Positions 51,690 through 60,876 of a DNA stretch of 64,000 nucleotides are shown piece by piece; the first letter of the stretch is position 1; every line of letters begins with the position of its first letter. The stretch covers positions 1-64,000 of the forward strand of contig JBLKRX010000007.1 of assembly GCA_047608075.1 (NCBI GenBank). Direction: 5' to 3'. This DNA is from Ferdinandcohnia humi_A (GTDB lineage: Bacteria > Bacillota > Bacilli > Bacillales > Bacillaceae_L). The position numbers and the translations under genes were made by a program. The notes under the pieces are model-generated. The model searched no databases. It was not told where the DNA came from and worked only from the letters and a program-made list of their open reading frames with translations.

Positions 51690-51730
51690 AGTGCAAAAAA
51701 TCCAACTGAAAATCAGTTGGATTTTTGCAT
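51690..51730. terminator. Bidirectional terminator
   Basis: TGCAAAAAATCCAACTGA pairs with TCAGTTGGATTTTTGCA (one-base bulge) around an AAA loop. It separates the convergent YhgE and RND genes; T-runs follow on both strands. Confidence 0.82.
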
Positions 51731-51750
51731 TTTTAGTGAACAAAGTCGAT

Positions 51751-54700
51751 TCACCCAGCTACTTTTTCTTCAGTTATAGACGCTGCAAGTCGTTGTTTTT
51801 TGGATTTTTTAAAGAAAAACAACTCATAAATCACTGGTACAACAATAAGTGTTAATAGGGTTGAAACAGTTAACCCACCAATAACAACAATCGCTAAGCT
51901 TTGGGAAACAAGACTGCCTGTTTCTGCCTGTTTAAACACCAATGGAAGCATTGCACAGATCGTTGCTATCGCCGTCATTAAAATCGGACGAAGACGAGTT
52001 CCTGCGGCATCTAAGATTGCATCACGGATTATCATTTTTTCTTCATTTTGTTTCACCCGATCGATTAACACAATCGCATTCGTCACAACAATACCAATAA
52101 GCATTAATGCTCCAAGGAGTGCTGTTATTTCAACAGGAATACGACTGATGAGTAATCCTAAAATGGCTCCAATTGCAGCAAGTGGTAGTGAGAATAGAAT
52201 TGCAAGTGGTGCACGTAATGTTTTAAAGGTAATAACCATAATTAAGTACACAATTCCAATGGAAGCTAACATGGTTAAAAAAAGATCCGTAAAATCATCT
52301 GCTTGCTGAACAGATGCGCCACCAACAAAAACTTCCACGTTATCAGGTAATTCCATACCTTCGCCTGGTTTTACACCATTAATCTTTTTCGTAATTTCAG
52401 CTGAGACTACTGAAAGTTTTGTAGGATCAACTGTTGCCATTACTCTTACATACGTTTCTCCACCTTTGTGAAGAATTTGAGTTGCTTGATTCTCTAGCGT
52501 AAGTTCTGCAACCTCGGTGACCGATACAAGTTCTTGTCCGGCAGTAATCTTCATCCCCTCTAAATCCGCTGTTGACTTTGGATTGACCATAGCTTCTAAA
52601 TAAATCGGGGTATTTGTTCCGTCCAATGTGATAGTACCCATCGGCATACGATTAAGAAGCATTCCTAGCTGTTGCGTTACTTCTCCAGGATTTGCAACCT
52701 CTGGATTAACAGTAAACGTATAAACAGGCTTTTTCTCTTCTTGGTTTGTTTCTACTTTTTCAACACCGTCAATTTCTTTGATTTCGTTTAAAATATTTGA
52801 TGCAGTAGCTTCGATATCTGCGATTTGGTCACCTACTACATCGATTGTAATTGAATTTCCTCCGCTAGCTAAAAGCAATTCACCTACTCTAGCAGATACT
52901 TCAGCATTTGGATAGTTACTCTTTTGTTCATTCACCCTTTCAATAAAGGCTTCTGCATCGGCATCCTTTTCCATCAGGATTGAAAAGTTTGCCTTCGTGG
53001 GAGATTCTACTGTACCAAATTGAGCAGCATCTGCACTATTTCCTAATTGGGTGTACATGGATTTTACTTCATTCTGCTCTAACAGGAATGCTTCTAGCTC
53101 TGTTGTTTTGTCTCGAACTTCATCCAGAGGTGTTTCATTAGGATAGTCTAATGACACCATAATAAGCTCCGCATTTGAACTATCAGTTGTACCCTTTGGC
53201 ATTACAAAGTAAGCTCCAATTGACCCAGCAAATAGAAGAAACGATGTCAGTAACACAACCCACTTGTGGTTTAAAGACCAACGAAGAATACTTACATATC
53301 GTTTTGGCGTACGGTGTTCTGGAAGCTTTGCTTTCTTTAAGAGTCCTGCACTCATTAATGGAACGACTGTTAATGCTACAACTAACGAAGATAGTAACGA
53401 ATATGTTACGGTTAAAGCAAAAGGTAACAAGAAATCTTTTAACCCCGCTCCTACCAATCCAAGTGGCAGGAACACTGCAACTGTTGTTAGTGTAGATGAT
53501 GTTATGGCAGAAGAAACTTCTTTAGTTGCATCAATCACCATTTGAACGGAAAACTTCTCACTTTGCATTTTTCGGAAAATATTTTCAATAACAACAATAC
53601 TATCGTCTACTAAACGGCCAACGGCAACTGCTACTCCACCAATCGTAAGAATGTTTAACGTAATTCCGGACAGTGATAGTAGAAATAACGTAAACCCTAG
53701 TGATAGAGGGATTGAGACTATTGTAATAAAAGTGGAACGTAGATTCCGCAAGAATAACATAATAACAATCGTGGCAAACAATGCACCAAGTAATACTTCT
53801 TTAATCATTGTATTAACTGAGGTTACAATCATATCAGCTGTTGAATAAAATACCGAAACATTAGCATGGTCGTATTTTTCAGACAGCTCATTTGCTTTCT
53901 CTTTTACCTTCTTTGCAATTGTAACTGCACTGGAATTACTATCCTTTACAACACTAGCGAGTAATGCTTCTTCACCATCAATTCTAGTGATGTTTTCAGT
54001 TGGTTCTACATTTTCTACAGTTGCGATGTCTCCAAGCTTGACTCCTGGAACAACTGGTAGGCCTTTTATATCATCAATACTTTCAAGTGTACTTACAACT
54101 TTAATATTACTTGATTTTCCATCGATTGTTTTTTGACCTACTGCAGCAGCGATATTTTGGCCTTGTAAAGCGCCTAACACCGCTTGTGCCGGTAGACCGT
54201 ATTGTTGGAGCTTTTCTTGATCAAGTTCTACAGAAATTTCATTTCCAGCTCTTCCATACATAGCAACGTTTGCAACACCATCAATGTCCTGTAGTTCTGG
54301 AAGGATTTTTTCTTGAGCTAATTTAATATTTTCTTTTGTTATCCCATCTTCAAATGTCATAGAAAATTCAGCAATCGGGATCATATCCGTGTTCAGCTGA
54401 GAAACAATTGGTTTATTTGTACCTTCTGGAAGTTGTACATTCTCAAGAGCTTCCTGAACATCACTTTTTGCTTGCTTCATATCTGTCTCTGCTTCAAAGA
54501 ATAAATCAACCTTCGAGAAACCATCACCAGTTGTCGAGAGTATTTCACTCTTTCCTTTTACAGAGGTAACCGCCTTTTCAATTGGGGTAGTAACAGTGTC
54601 AGCCATTGTTTCAACATCTGTACCCTGCCCTAGTACAACAACAGTGATCTGGGGATTGTCTGCCGATGGCAAAAACTCCATCGGTAACCTAAAATAACTT

Positions 54701-54783
54701 ACGATACCCATTACTAATACAAGTACTGTCGTTAGGGTTACAGCGGCTTTGTTTTTAAAAGACCATTTTGTAAACCACGTCAT
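51751..54783 (-). CDS. swrC: RND efflux transporter, SwrC-like
   Basis: A 1010-residue RND permease of the hydrophobe/amphiphile efflux family. It has 12 TM helices with two large extracellular loops, the N-terminal FRLPMEFLPSADNPQITVVV and the motif GRLVDDSIVVIENIFR (about 405-420) with proton-relay aspartates. It resembles B. subtilis SwrC (YerP), which exports surfactin and drugs and works without a separate outer-membrane channel. Of two ATGs, the second (54783) has AAAGGAG at 9 bases. It is convergent with the YhgE gene and probably monocistronic. Confidence 0.88.
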   Translation of the reverse strand: MTWFTKWSFKNKAAVTLTTVLVLVMGIVSYFRLPMEFLPSADNPQITVVVLGQGTDVETMADTVTTPIEKAVTSVKGKSEILSTTGDGFSKVDLFFEAETDMKQAKSDVQEALENVQLPEGTNKPIVSQLNTDMIPIAEFSMTFEDGITKENIKLAQEKILPELQDIDGVANVAMYGRAGNEISVELDQEKLQQYGLPAQAVLGALQGQNIAAAVGQKTIDGKSSNIKVVSTLESIDDIKGLPVVPGVKLGDIATVENVEPTENITRIDGEEALLASVVKDSNSSAVTIAKKVKEKANELSEKYDHANVSVFYSTADMIVTSVNTMIKEVLLGALFATIVIMLFLRNLRSTFITIVSIPLSLGFTLFLLSLSGITLNILTIGGVAVAVGRLVDDSIVVIENIFRKMQSEKFSVQMVIDATKEVSSAITSSTLTTVAVFLPLGLVGAGLKDFLLPFALTVTYSLLSSLVVALTVVPLMSAGLLKKAKLPEHRTPKRYVSILRWSLNHKWVVLLTSFLLFAGSIGAYFVMPKGTTDSSNAELIMVSLDYPNETPLDEVRDKTTELEAFLLEQNEVKSMYTQLGNSADAAQFGTVESPTKANFSILMEKDADAEAFIERVNEQKSNYPNAEVSARVGELLLASGGNSITIDVVGDQIADIEATASNILNEIKEIDGVEKVETNQEEKKPVYTFTVNPEVANPGEVTQQLGMLLNRMPMGTITLDGTNTPIYLEAMVNPKSTADLEGMKITAGQELVSVTEVAELTLENQATQILHKGGETYVRVMATVDPTKLSVVSAEITKKINGVKPGEGMELPDNVEVFVGGASVQQADDFTDLFLTMLASIGIVYLIMVITFKTLRAPLAILFSLPLAAIGAILGLLISRIPVEITALLGALMLIGIVVTNAIVLIDRVKQNEEKMIIRDAILDAAGTRLRPILMTAIATICAMLPLVFKQAETGSLVSQSLAIVVIGGLTVSTLLTLIVVPVIYELFFFKKSKKQRLAASITEEKVAG

Positions 54784-55227
54784 TTTCATTTTCTCCTTTA
54801 GTTCTATATTTAGTGGTTGCTAGTCATGTAGAAAAATCGCAATACAGGTTGAAGGAAATAGTACAAAGGTTTTATATATAACTAGTAAGTTTCTACTATT
54901 ACTAACGAGCCAATGTGAATTATAACCGCAATTTTTTTGGAAGTAAATTCTTTTTAGGTAAATATTTTGTAAAAAATGAAACATAAGGTAGAAATCAATA
55001 GTTAGTAAACTGCTAGAAAAGAAATTCTAGCTTATCATTAAATATTGAAAGTAATGAGTGATTTTGAAGATAGTGTTGCAGTTTTACATAAAGCGGTAAA
55101 TCGAATATAAGCAAGGAGGACAAATTCTCCATAATTAAAAAAGGACCATGACTTGATTGGTACCAATTGGTAGCCATTCAGATCTGGTCCTCTTTATCCT
55201 AGAAAGAGTGGAAAAAATATCACCGCT
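54784..55227. other. 444-bp intergenic region
   Basis: It contains the RND gene promoter region, a TAGTAA...TTACTA inverted repeat (54883-54904) that could be an operator, a small hairpin GCTAGAA / TTCTAGC (55012-55031), and the terminator of the upstream lipoprotein gene. No reading frame. Confidence 0.5.
55136..55192 (-). terminator. Terminator of the lipoprotein gene
   Basis: AGGACCA / TGGTCCT with an inner TACCAATTGGTA palindrome, followed by six T on the minus strand, 36 bp after the lipoprotein stop codon. Confidence 0.75.
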
Positions 55228-56259
55228 TTAATACTGCACATTCAATTTCAGTTCAATTGCCTTTTCTTCATTCTCAGTTATAACTAAATCACCCTGCAGG
55301 TTTTCTCCTTTTTCTCCATAAGTTTCTTTGATATAGGATAAGTTATTTGAGTCTGAAGGTGAAAATCCTATGCGTACTTCATAGCCCTTTAGATTTTTAA
55401 TTTTTTGCATTGGATGAGAAATAAGCATGTTGAACGATCCATCTGGATTCACATTTACGCGATGGGAATAGCCAGCGGTTATGTACCCTTCAAGGTGTAG
55501 TCTTCCTTGAACCGAAGAGCCCTCAAGTAAATTGCTCTTCCCGGTTATGTAAATAAATTCATCATCCTCTTCCACTTCAGCCTCAATCCAAACATTCGGT
55601 GAGCCATAATCCTCTGGTTTCTCCCAAATAGGCGGCTCTATCCCGACAGTCGTTTCAGGTTGATCCAATACAACTTCTGCTGTTGCTACAATCTCTTTCC
55701 TCACTTCTTCATCCTCTTCATAAAGGCGAACAAAAGGGCCCTCTAATGGATTTCCTGATTCTGTATAATGCTTGGTAATTTCTTCATTACTTGCTGCCGA
55801 ATTAAAGACAATCTTAGTGTAAATCACGGGGGCATCATATCCATCAGGTAGCTTTTGAGAAAACTCAAAAGTACCGTCATCGTTTACAAGAGTTGTATCA
55901 GTACCTCCGATAATTATCCCTTCCATTGAATCTATATAAAAGAAAAGCTTTGAACCCGGTAATAGGTTTGTCGACCCTGTTACAAACAATGTGTTGTCCT
56001 TATATGTGATATCACCTTCGATTGTGACAGAATAATCACCCTGGTCTTCACGCTTTGTAACAGGCTTTGCATCCACCTGCTTTTTTCTATCATCCTCCGT
56101 CTCTTCCGGTTTCTCCTCTTCTTTATCTTGTTCGTCCGTTGTCCCCTCTGAAGTTTCTTCATCATTTGCTTTATTTTCAGATTCCTTCTGAGTCGTATCT
56201 GATGAACAAGCGACAAGAAATACTAAAACTATACCGAATACTAGTAATATACGTTTCAA
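55228..56259 (-). CDS. Lipoprotein with two tandem Ig-like domains
   Basis: A 343-residue secreted lipoprotein. The signal peptide (LLVFGIVLVFLVAC) ends in a lipobox with C18, followed by a long acidic, Glu/Asp/Lys-rich linker (about 20-75). Two related domains (about 78-180 and 221-328) share G-S/K-x-N-L-L-x-G-S, E-G-I/Y-I-x-G and a C-terminal G-x-N/P-L-x-G-x-x/L-V, which points to internal duplication. No known function. The TTG at 56259 has GGGGGAG 5 bases upstream; the first ATG of the frame has no ribosome site. Confidence 0.75.
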   Translation of the reverse strand: MKRILLVFGIVLVFLVACSSDTTQKESENKANDEETSEGTTDEQDKEEEKPEETEDDRKKQVDAKPVTKREDQGDYSVTIEGDITYKDNTLFVTGSTNLLPGSKLFFYIDSMEGIIIGGTDTTLVNDDGTFEFSQKLPDGYDAPVIYTKIVFNSAASNEEITKHYTESGNPLEGPFVRLYEEDEEVRKEIVATAEVVLDQPETTVGIEPPIWEKPEDYGSPNVWIEAEVEEDDEFIYITGKSNLLEGSSVQGRLHLEGYITAGYSHRVNVNPDGSFNMLISHPMQKIKNLKGYEVRIGFSPSDSNNLSYIKETYGEKGENLQGDLVITENEEKAIELKLNVQY

Positions 56260-56494
56260 AACTTCTCCCCCTGCCTTTGTAAATCGCATTATACCAACAT
56301 CTATTTTAGTGATATGTAAAATATTTGAATAGAAAATTTTGGGGTTATAGTAAAAAACACCCTTTATTACCTAGGACGTTACGTACAATTTTAGTACAAA
56401 AGGTATAAATACTCTCGTGACATCCGAACTATTTCCTTTTTTTCACACCATTAGCCCAAAACGAATATGATGAAAAAAACTAGAGGTGAAACAT

Positions 56495-57115
56495 GTGGCA
56501 ATTTCGTTTCCAGTAAGTATTCAAACAGCAGTTGTCAGTACCAGTCCAAAACTTGCAGTTTTCTATCCCCGAGTATACGGGTTACAGAACCAAGGCCTAC
56601 AAAGTTTTATGAATCAAGCAATAACCAATGAAACCCAAAATCTTATAAACCTACAGGTTGGAAACTCCCCTTCAACAGTAGTTGACATGCTGGGTTCTTA
56701 TGAAATAAAAAATAATCAGCGTGACGTTTTAAGCCTGTCCCTCTCCAATTACACGTATCATGACAAGGCAGCCCATGGCATGACGTATATCAAAGCTTTA
56801 ACGTTCGATCTTCAACAGGGGAAGCTTTACGACCTTAAGGATTTGTTCAAACCAGGAAGTGATTATGTAAAAAGAATCTCAGATCAAATTCGTCTGCAAA
56901 TTAAGGAGCGACAAATCCAGACACTAGAACCTTTTACTCAAATTCATCCAAACCAAGACTTTTACATTGCTGACAAAGCCCTCGTAATCTTCTATCAGCT
57001 TTACGATCTCACTCCATATGTGTTTGGCTTTCCGATGTTCCCGATATCAGTATTTAGCCTTCAAGACATTATTAATGAAGCTGGACCACTTGGAAGGCTG
57101 GCACAGAATAATTAG
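56495..57115 (+). CDS. DUF3298 domain protein (RsiV-like)
   Basis: A 206-residue protein related to DUF4163/DUF3298, the fold of the RsiV extracellular domain. It has the pattern SLSLSNYTYHDKAAHGMTYIKALTFDLQQGKLYDLKDLFKPG, which identifies the family, and a proline-rich end ELTPYVFGFPMF-like (LTPYVFGFPMFPISVF). No signal peptide or TM helix is seen, unlike RsiV, so this may be cytosolic. The GTG at 56495 follows AGAGGTG; another GTG three codons earlier overlaps it. Function unknown. Confidence 0.78.
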   Translation: MAISFPVSIQTAVVSTSPKLAVFYPRVYGLQNQGLQSFMNQAITNETQNLINLQVGNSPSTVVDMLGSYEIKNNQRDVLSLSLSNYTYHDKAAHGMTYIKALTFDLQQGKLYDLKDLFKPGSDYVKRISDQIRLQIKERQIQTLEPFTQIHPNQDFYIADKALVIFYQLYDLTPYVFGFPMFPISVFSLQDIINEAGPLGRLAQNN

Positions 57116-57350
57116 GATTACAGAGAGTAGATTGTAGAGAAAAGCAGACGGCTTGAAAATTCTTTTATTGGAGAGTAGTTTTTTTGAGAGGGCTGCATTT
57201 GTGGATTTGGGATTGAGGTTTGTAGGCAAGAATAGGTGCGAATCGAGTGTGTTTTGCCTCATTAAAAACAAAATTGTATATTGATAAAGATACTTTACGA
57301 GTTTTTGAGAGGATTGAAGAGGTAGACTTTAAATAATTTTGCTAGTTTTT

Positions 57351-57430
57351 TAATAATTAAGCCGATTTTCAAATAATTAAGCCACTTTCAAAATTATTAA
57401 GCCGATTTTCAAATAATTGAGCCACTTCAT
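57351..57430. repeat. 4 x 20-bp tandem repeat
   Basis: Four adjacent 20-bp units of the form AATAATTAAGCC followed by GATTTTC or ACTTTCA. Units 1 and 3 end GATTTTC, units 2 and 4 end ACTTYC, so the array is a duplicated 40-bp dimer. No reading frame crosses it. Confidence 0.85.
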
Positions 57431-57578
57431 CATATAGCATGAAGAACCTTTCGAAATAGAGTTACAAACCCCAAACAATAATAGACCATATAAAAAATTC
57501 TCCACATCGTGTGCCTACTGGTTGAGGTCCGCACGCAGAAAGTGTCCGTCTATAACGAACATCAATGAAGACTAAGAC

Positions 57579-57605
57579 AAAAGAGCCCTATACCAGGGCT
57601 CTTTT
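57579..57605. terminator. Terminator of the deaminase gene
   Basis: A perfect stem AAAAGAGCCCT / AGGGCTCTTTT with an ATACC loop, ending just before the stop codon of the deaminase gene; symmetrical, so it can act in both directions. Confidence 0.8.
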
Positions 57606-57607
57606 CA

Positions 57608-58291
57608 CTAAAATGAACTATGTACCTTCAAATCCTCTATCATCATTTCAAACACTTTTTCAATCGTTAGATTCTGCTTATCTCCTAATCTCTTTTCTTC
57701 GACCCATTTAAAAGCCAACCCTACTGCTTCTGGATAGTCCTCAGCCATCATATCGATAACTGCAATCCCTTTTTCATAGCCTAACTCCAAGTCGAAGTAC
57801 ACACTTAAGAGAATCGATAGGTCCGCTAAGTACGGAATCGGTCCCTCTATCTGAATTCGCTTTCGACTCAAATATGGAGTTGTTCCTAGCAAATTCGTAC
57901 TTCCGCCATATTTATCTTTAGCAGCATATTTTAAGTTTTTTAGCCCACTCATATACAAGGCACCAAAGCACAAAGGACACGGTTCCATCGTTGAATATAG
58001 GACATAGTTATTTACTTTTTTATGTATTCGATTATCAATTTTTAATAGTGCATTAACCTCAGCATGAGCGATTTCATTATGTGAAATTACTGTATCAGAT
58101 AACTCATTGAAAACAGCACTTTTGCCTCTACTCACAATTTCTCTCTCTGTATTTACAATGAGAGCTCCAATAGGTCTCGAACCTTCCTGAAAAGACTTCC
58201 AAGCCTCTTCAAAGCACTGCTGCCAATGATACGGTATAACTGACCAGCATACAGATTCTACTAACTTCTCATTTACACTCAACGTCTCCAA
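57608..58291 (-). CDS. Cytidine/guanine deaminase-like nucleoside deaminase
   Basis: A 227-residue zinc deaminase of the CDA superfamily. The zinc motifs are intact: HAE (76-78, IAHAEVNALL) and PCPLC (104-108, EPCPLCFGALYMSG). The architecture is close to guanine/tRNA-adenosine-deaminase-like proteins, but with an extra C-terminal domain of about 70 residues, so the substrate is unclear. Contrast with the broken CDA gene at 17938. The start is a TTG (58291) with weak GGG upstream; a second TTG three codons later is possible. Confidence 0.78.
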   Translation of the reverse strand: METLSVNEKLVESVCWSVIPYHWQQCFEEAWKSFQEGSRPIGALIVNTEREIVSRGKSAVFNELSDTVISHNEIAHAEVNALLKIDNRIHKKVNNYVLYSTMEPCPLCFGALYMSGLKNLKYAAKDKYGGSTNLLGTTPYLSRKRIQIEGPIPYLADLSILLSVYFDLELGYEKGIAVIDMMAEDYPEAVGLAFKWVEEKRLGDKQNLTIEKVFEMMIEDLKVHSSF

Positions 58292-58560
58292 ACCCTACTA
58301 TATGTATGGCTTACATCAGAATAAGCCTCACGGTAACATTCTTATGCTTTAGTTTTTATGGAAAAGCATACAGATATTATCATTTATGTATATCAAATGT
58401 ATTCCTAATATTCAACAATCTAGCCGGAAGTAAGACATAAACAAAAGTTTGTCAAGTTGAAGAGAAATGTACTATTTTTAGTGGAGGTACTTTACTGTTT
58501 GGTGGCGGAATCTTGGATGCCCAAAATCGAGATGCAAAACAGTTAGTTTTCACAAATGTG

Positions 58561-58588
58561 AAAAAAGCGCCCGATTAGGACGCCTTTT
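58561..58588 (-). terminator. Terminator overlapping the symporter stop codon
   Basis: AAGGCGTCC and GGGCGCTT pair with one bulge around a TAATC loop that holds the stop codon (58575-58577), then six T follow on the minus strand. Confidence 0.6.
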
Positions 58589-60005
58589 CATTTTCACCTT
58601 TACTTCCTTTTACCCATGCATCTGTACCGGATACACCGATATCTTCAGAATAAAATGATGGTTCTATACCTTCTTTTTTCTGAATGTCATAATTTTTTAG
58701 AGCACGGAATGCGACTTTACCCAGTAACGTAATAGCAATAAGGTTTGTTAGTGCCATGAGTCCCATGAAGAGATCCGCAAGATTCCAAACAAAGGTAAGG
58801 CTAGCAATTGAACCTATCATAACCATTGCAAGAACAGCTAATTTATACAGTAGCGATATATTTTTATTCTCTTTAATAAAATCTAAATTTGTTTGCCCGT
58901 AATAAAAATTACCAATAATGGATGAAAATGCGAATAAGAAGATGGTTAATGCCATAAATGTTCCTGCCCAATTCCCAACATTTTGCGAAAGAGCCTCTGT
59001 TGCAAGTTGAATACCTGTCATATCTGTGCTATGCCATGCATCTGAGAATAGTACAATAAATGCAGATGCTGAACAAATTAACAACGTATCAGTTAAAACA
59101 CCAAATGCTTGCATTAGTCCTTGTTTTGCTGGGTGTGATGTTGCTGCAGTCGCAGCCGCATTTGGAGCACTTCCAAGACCTGCTTCATTCGCAAATAATC
59201 CTCGTTTGATACCAGTACTAATAACAACCCCTAATGTTCCACCGAATGCTTCATTCAAACCAAACGCACTAGAAAAAATTAGTTTCAACATTTCAGGAAG
59301 TTCACCAATATGAGTTATTGTGATATATGCAGCAATTCCTAAATAGAATACTGAGAGAACCGGAACGATAATTTCGGAAAATCGTGCAATTCGTCTCGCA
59401 CCACCGAAAATGATTATCCCTGTAATAGCCACAAGAAGGAAACCTGTTACAGTTCTGTTAATACCAAAGTTGTCTTCAAATGAGATCGCAATTGTATTTG
59501 ACTGTACAGAAGTAAAAGTAAGACCAAAACTAGCAATGATTAAAACGGCAAATAAAATTCCCATTGCTCTTGATTTTAGCCCTTGTTGCATATAATAGGC
59601 AGGACCACCCTTATACCCTTCTTTATCCTTCACTTTATATATTTGTGCCAAAGTTGATTCAATAAATGCAGATGCTGCTCCGAAAATCGACATAGCCCAC
59701 ATCCAGAAAACAGCTCCAGGTCCACCTGTTGCGACAGCGATAGCAACACCCGCCACGTTACCTGTCCCTATTCGCGTAGCAGCACCAATTGCAAAGGCCC
59801 CAAATGATGAAATTTTCTTCTTTCCATCCTCAGCTATTTCAGATTTTTCAAAAACAATCTTAACCATTTCAACTAAATATCGAAGTTGAACGAATTTTGT
59901 CCTAAATGTAAAATAAATCCCTAAAATAACCAAGACAAAAACTAATAATTTTGACCATAAAATGTCGTTTGCATGTGTTACCAGTGATTCTAATAATTCT
60001 AGCAT
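58575..60005 (-). CDS. alsT: Alanine/glycine:cation symporter (AlsT/AGCS family)
   Basis: A 476-residue sodium-coupled amino-acid symporter with about 10-11 membrane helices. Family marks are GAAIATRIGTGNVAGVAIA-like (AIGAATRIGTGNVAGVA, about 71-87), GPGAVFWMW and GIKRGLFANEAGLGSAPNAAA (about 277-296). It should import alanine, glycine or glutamine with Na+. AGGTG lies about 11 bases before the ATG. It is divergent from the YfnA-like permease, with a long repeat-bearing spacer between them. Confidence 0.9.
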   Translation of the reverse strand: MLELLESLVTHANDILWSKLLVFVLVILGIYFTFRTKFVQLRYLVEMVKIVFEKSEIAEDGKKKISSFGAFAIGAATRIGTGNVAGVAIAVATGGPGAVFWMWAMSIFGAASAFIESTLAQIYKVKDKEGYKGGPAYYMQQGLKSRAMGILFAVLIIASFGLTFTSVQSNTIAISFEDNFGINRTVTGFLLVAITGIIIFGGARRIARFSEIIVPVLSVFYLGIAAYITITHIGELPEMLKLIFSSAFGLNEAFGGTLGVVISTGIKRGLFANEAGLGSAPNAAATAATSHPAKQGLMQAFGVLTDTLLICSASAFIVLFSDAWHSTDMTGIQLATEALSQNVGNWAGTFMALTIFLFAFSSIIGNFYYGQTNLDFIKENKNISLLYKLAVLAMVMIGSIASLTFVWNLADLFMGLMALTNLIAITLLGKVAFRALKNYDIQKKEGIEPSFYSEDIGVSGTDAWVKGSKGENEKAS

Positions 60006-60268
60006 GTCAATGTTGCACCTTCCTCTAGTTGTTGTGTTGATAAGAACCTATCGTTTCTTTCATTAATTTAATAAACCCATATACTTAAAAATCAAATATA
60101 GCATGTATGTATTTTACTTGATTTTTAGATTATTAATAAAGTAGTAATAAAAACCAATAGTTGACTTACGTAGATTACGGTTACTACTTAAAGGAGTTTT
60201 GCTAGATGGTTTTTATAAAAGACTCTTTTCGTAACCTTTGTTGCTCTCTGTAACAGTTTAGTGGTGAC

Positions 60269-60412
60269 TTCTGATAAAGTTTTGTGAATTCAAGGTAACT
60301 CATTTAGTTCAGGGGTCTATTCTGACAGCTTTGATGAAAGTAAGAGTAACCATGTCAGAATTAAGGAACTATTCTGATATCTTTAATGAATTCAAGAGTA
60401 ATCGTTTCTGAA
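60269..60412. repeat. 3 x about 52-bp stem-loop repeat array
   Basis: Units start at 60269, 60320 and 60372 (period 51-52). The middle unit has perfect arms TTCTGACA ... TGTCAGAA around CTTTGATGAAAGTAAGAGTA; the outer two are degenerate (TTCTGATA; TTTCTGAA) but share (T)GAATTCAAG(A)GTAA. This resembles a REP-like array. Confidence 0.7.
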
Positions 60413-60611
60413 TAATATATCCATCTTTAAAAGCTAAATAGTAAACACGTTCGTAAAAACAACAATCTCTACGAAAACAGCCTTATAAAAAAATACATAA
60501 CCTTCCTTGTTTTATTGAACGTACTAGATGAATCAATTATTGATTAAGGTATAAAAGTCACTGTAGTAGCCCCCTATATAATAGAAAGGTTACTTTTAAG
60601 GAACTATATAA

Positions 60612-60734
60612 ATGTATGCATATGGAAAAAAGACGTGGATGGATACGTTATCGGAAATGATGGTTCTTGGATTACATCATGTTGAACATATTACAGATGT
60701 AACGGTGAATTTGTGTGGTTTAGATAAAATTTAG
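60612..60734 (+). CDS. Possible 40-residue small protein
   Basis: An ATG preceded by AAGGA (12 bases) opens a frame reading MYAYGKKTWMDTLSEMMVLG and then HHVEHITDVTVNLCGLDKI. The composition looks protein-like, without stop-rich or low-complexity character, but no family is known to me. It lies upstream of the YfnA-like gene; it may be spurious. Confidence 0.35.
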   Translation: MYAYGKKTWMDTLSEMMVLGLHHVEHITDVTVNLCGLDKI

Positions 60735-60876
60735 GGAATATATAGAAATAACGTGAAAATTTTGAAAGTGGAAAAACCCTTCTGAAATTTCACTGTTTAC
60801 ACATTCAAAAAAATCATTACAATGAGAAGAGTACAAAAATAATACTACAAGATTCGACAAACTTCAGGAGGATTTT

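Larger units (their letters stand above)
57116..57607. other. 492-bp intergenic region with tandem repeats
   Basis: It contains a four-copy 20-bp tandem repeat (57351-57430) and the terminator of the deaminase gene (57579-57605). Nothing else was recognised; the open frame at 57047-57271 (-) has no ribosome site and overlaps the gene end. Confidence 0.7.
60006..60876. other. 871-bp intergenic region with stem-loop repeats
   Basis: The longest gene-free stretch of the window. It contains the promoters of two divergent amino-acid transporters, three copies of a stem-loop repeat of about 52 bp (60269-60412), and a possible 40-residue reading frame (60612-60734). No known riboswitch was recognised. 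Confidence 0.65.

Noticed and set aside
57351..57430. CRISPR array
   Set aside because: Units are directly adjacent with no spacers, and there are no cas genes.
60269..60412. CRISPR array or riboswitch
   Set aside because: Units are contiguous and imperfect, with no variable spacers; no known riboswitch core is present.
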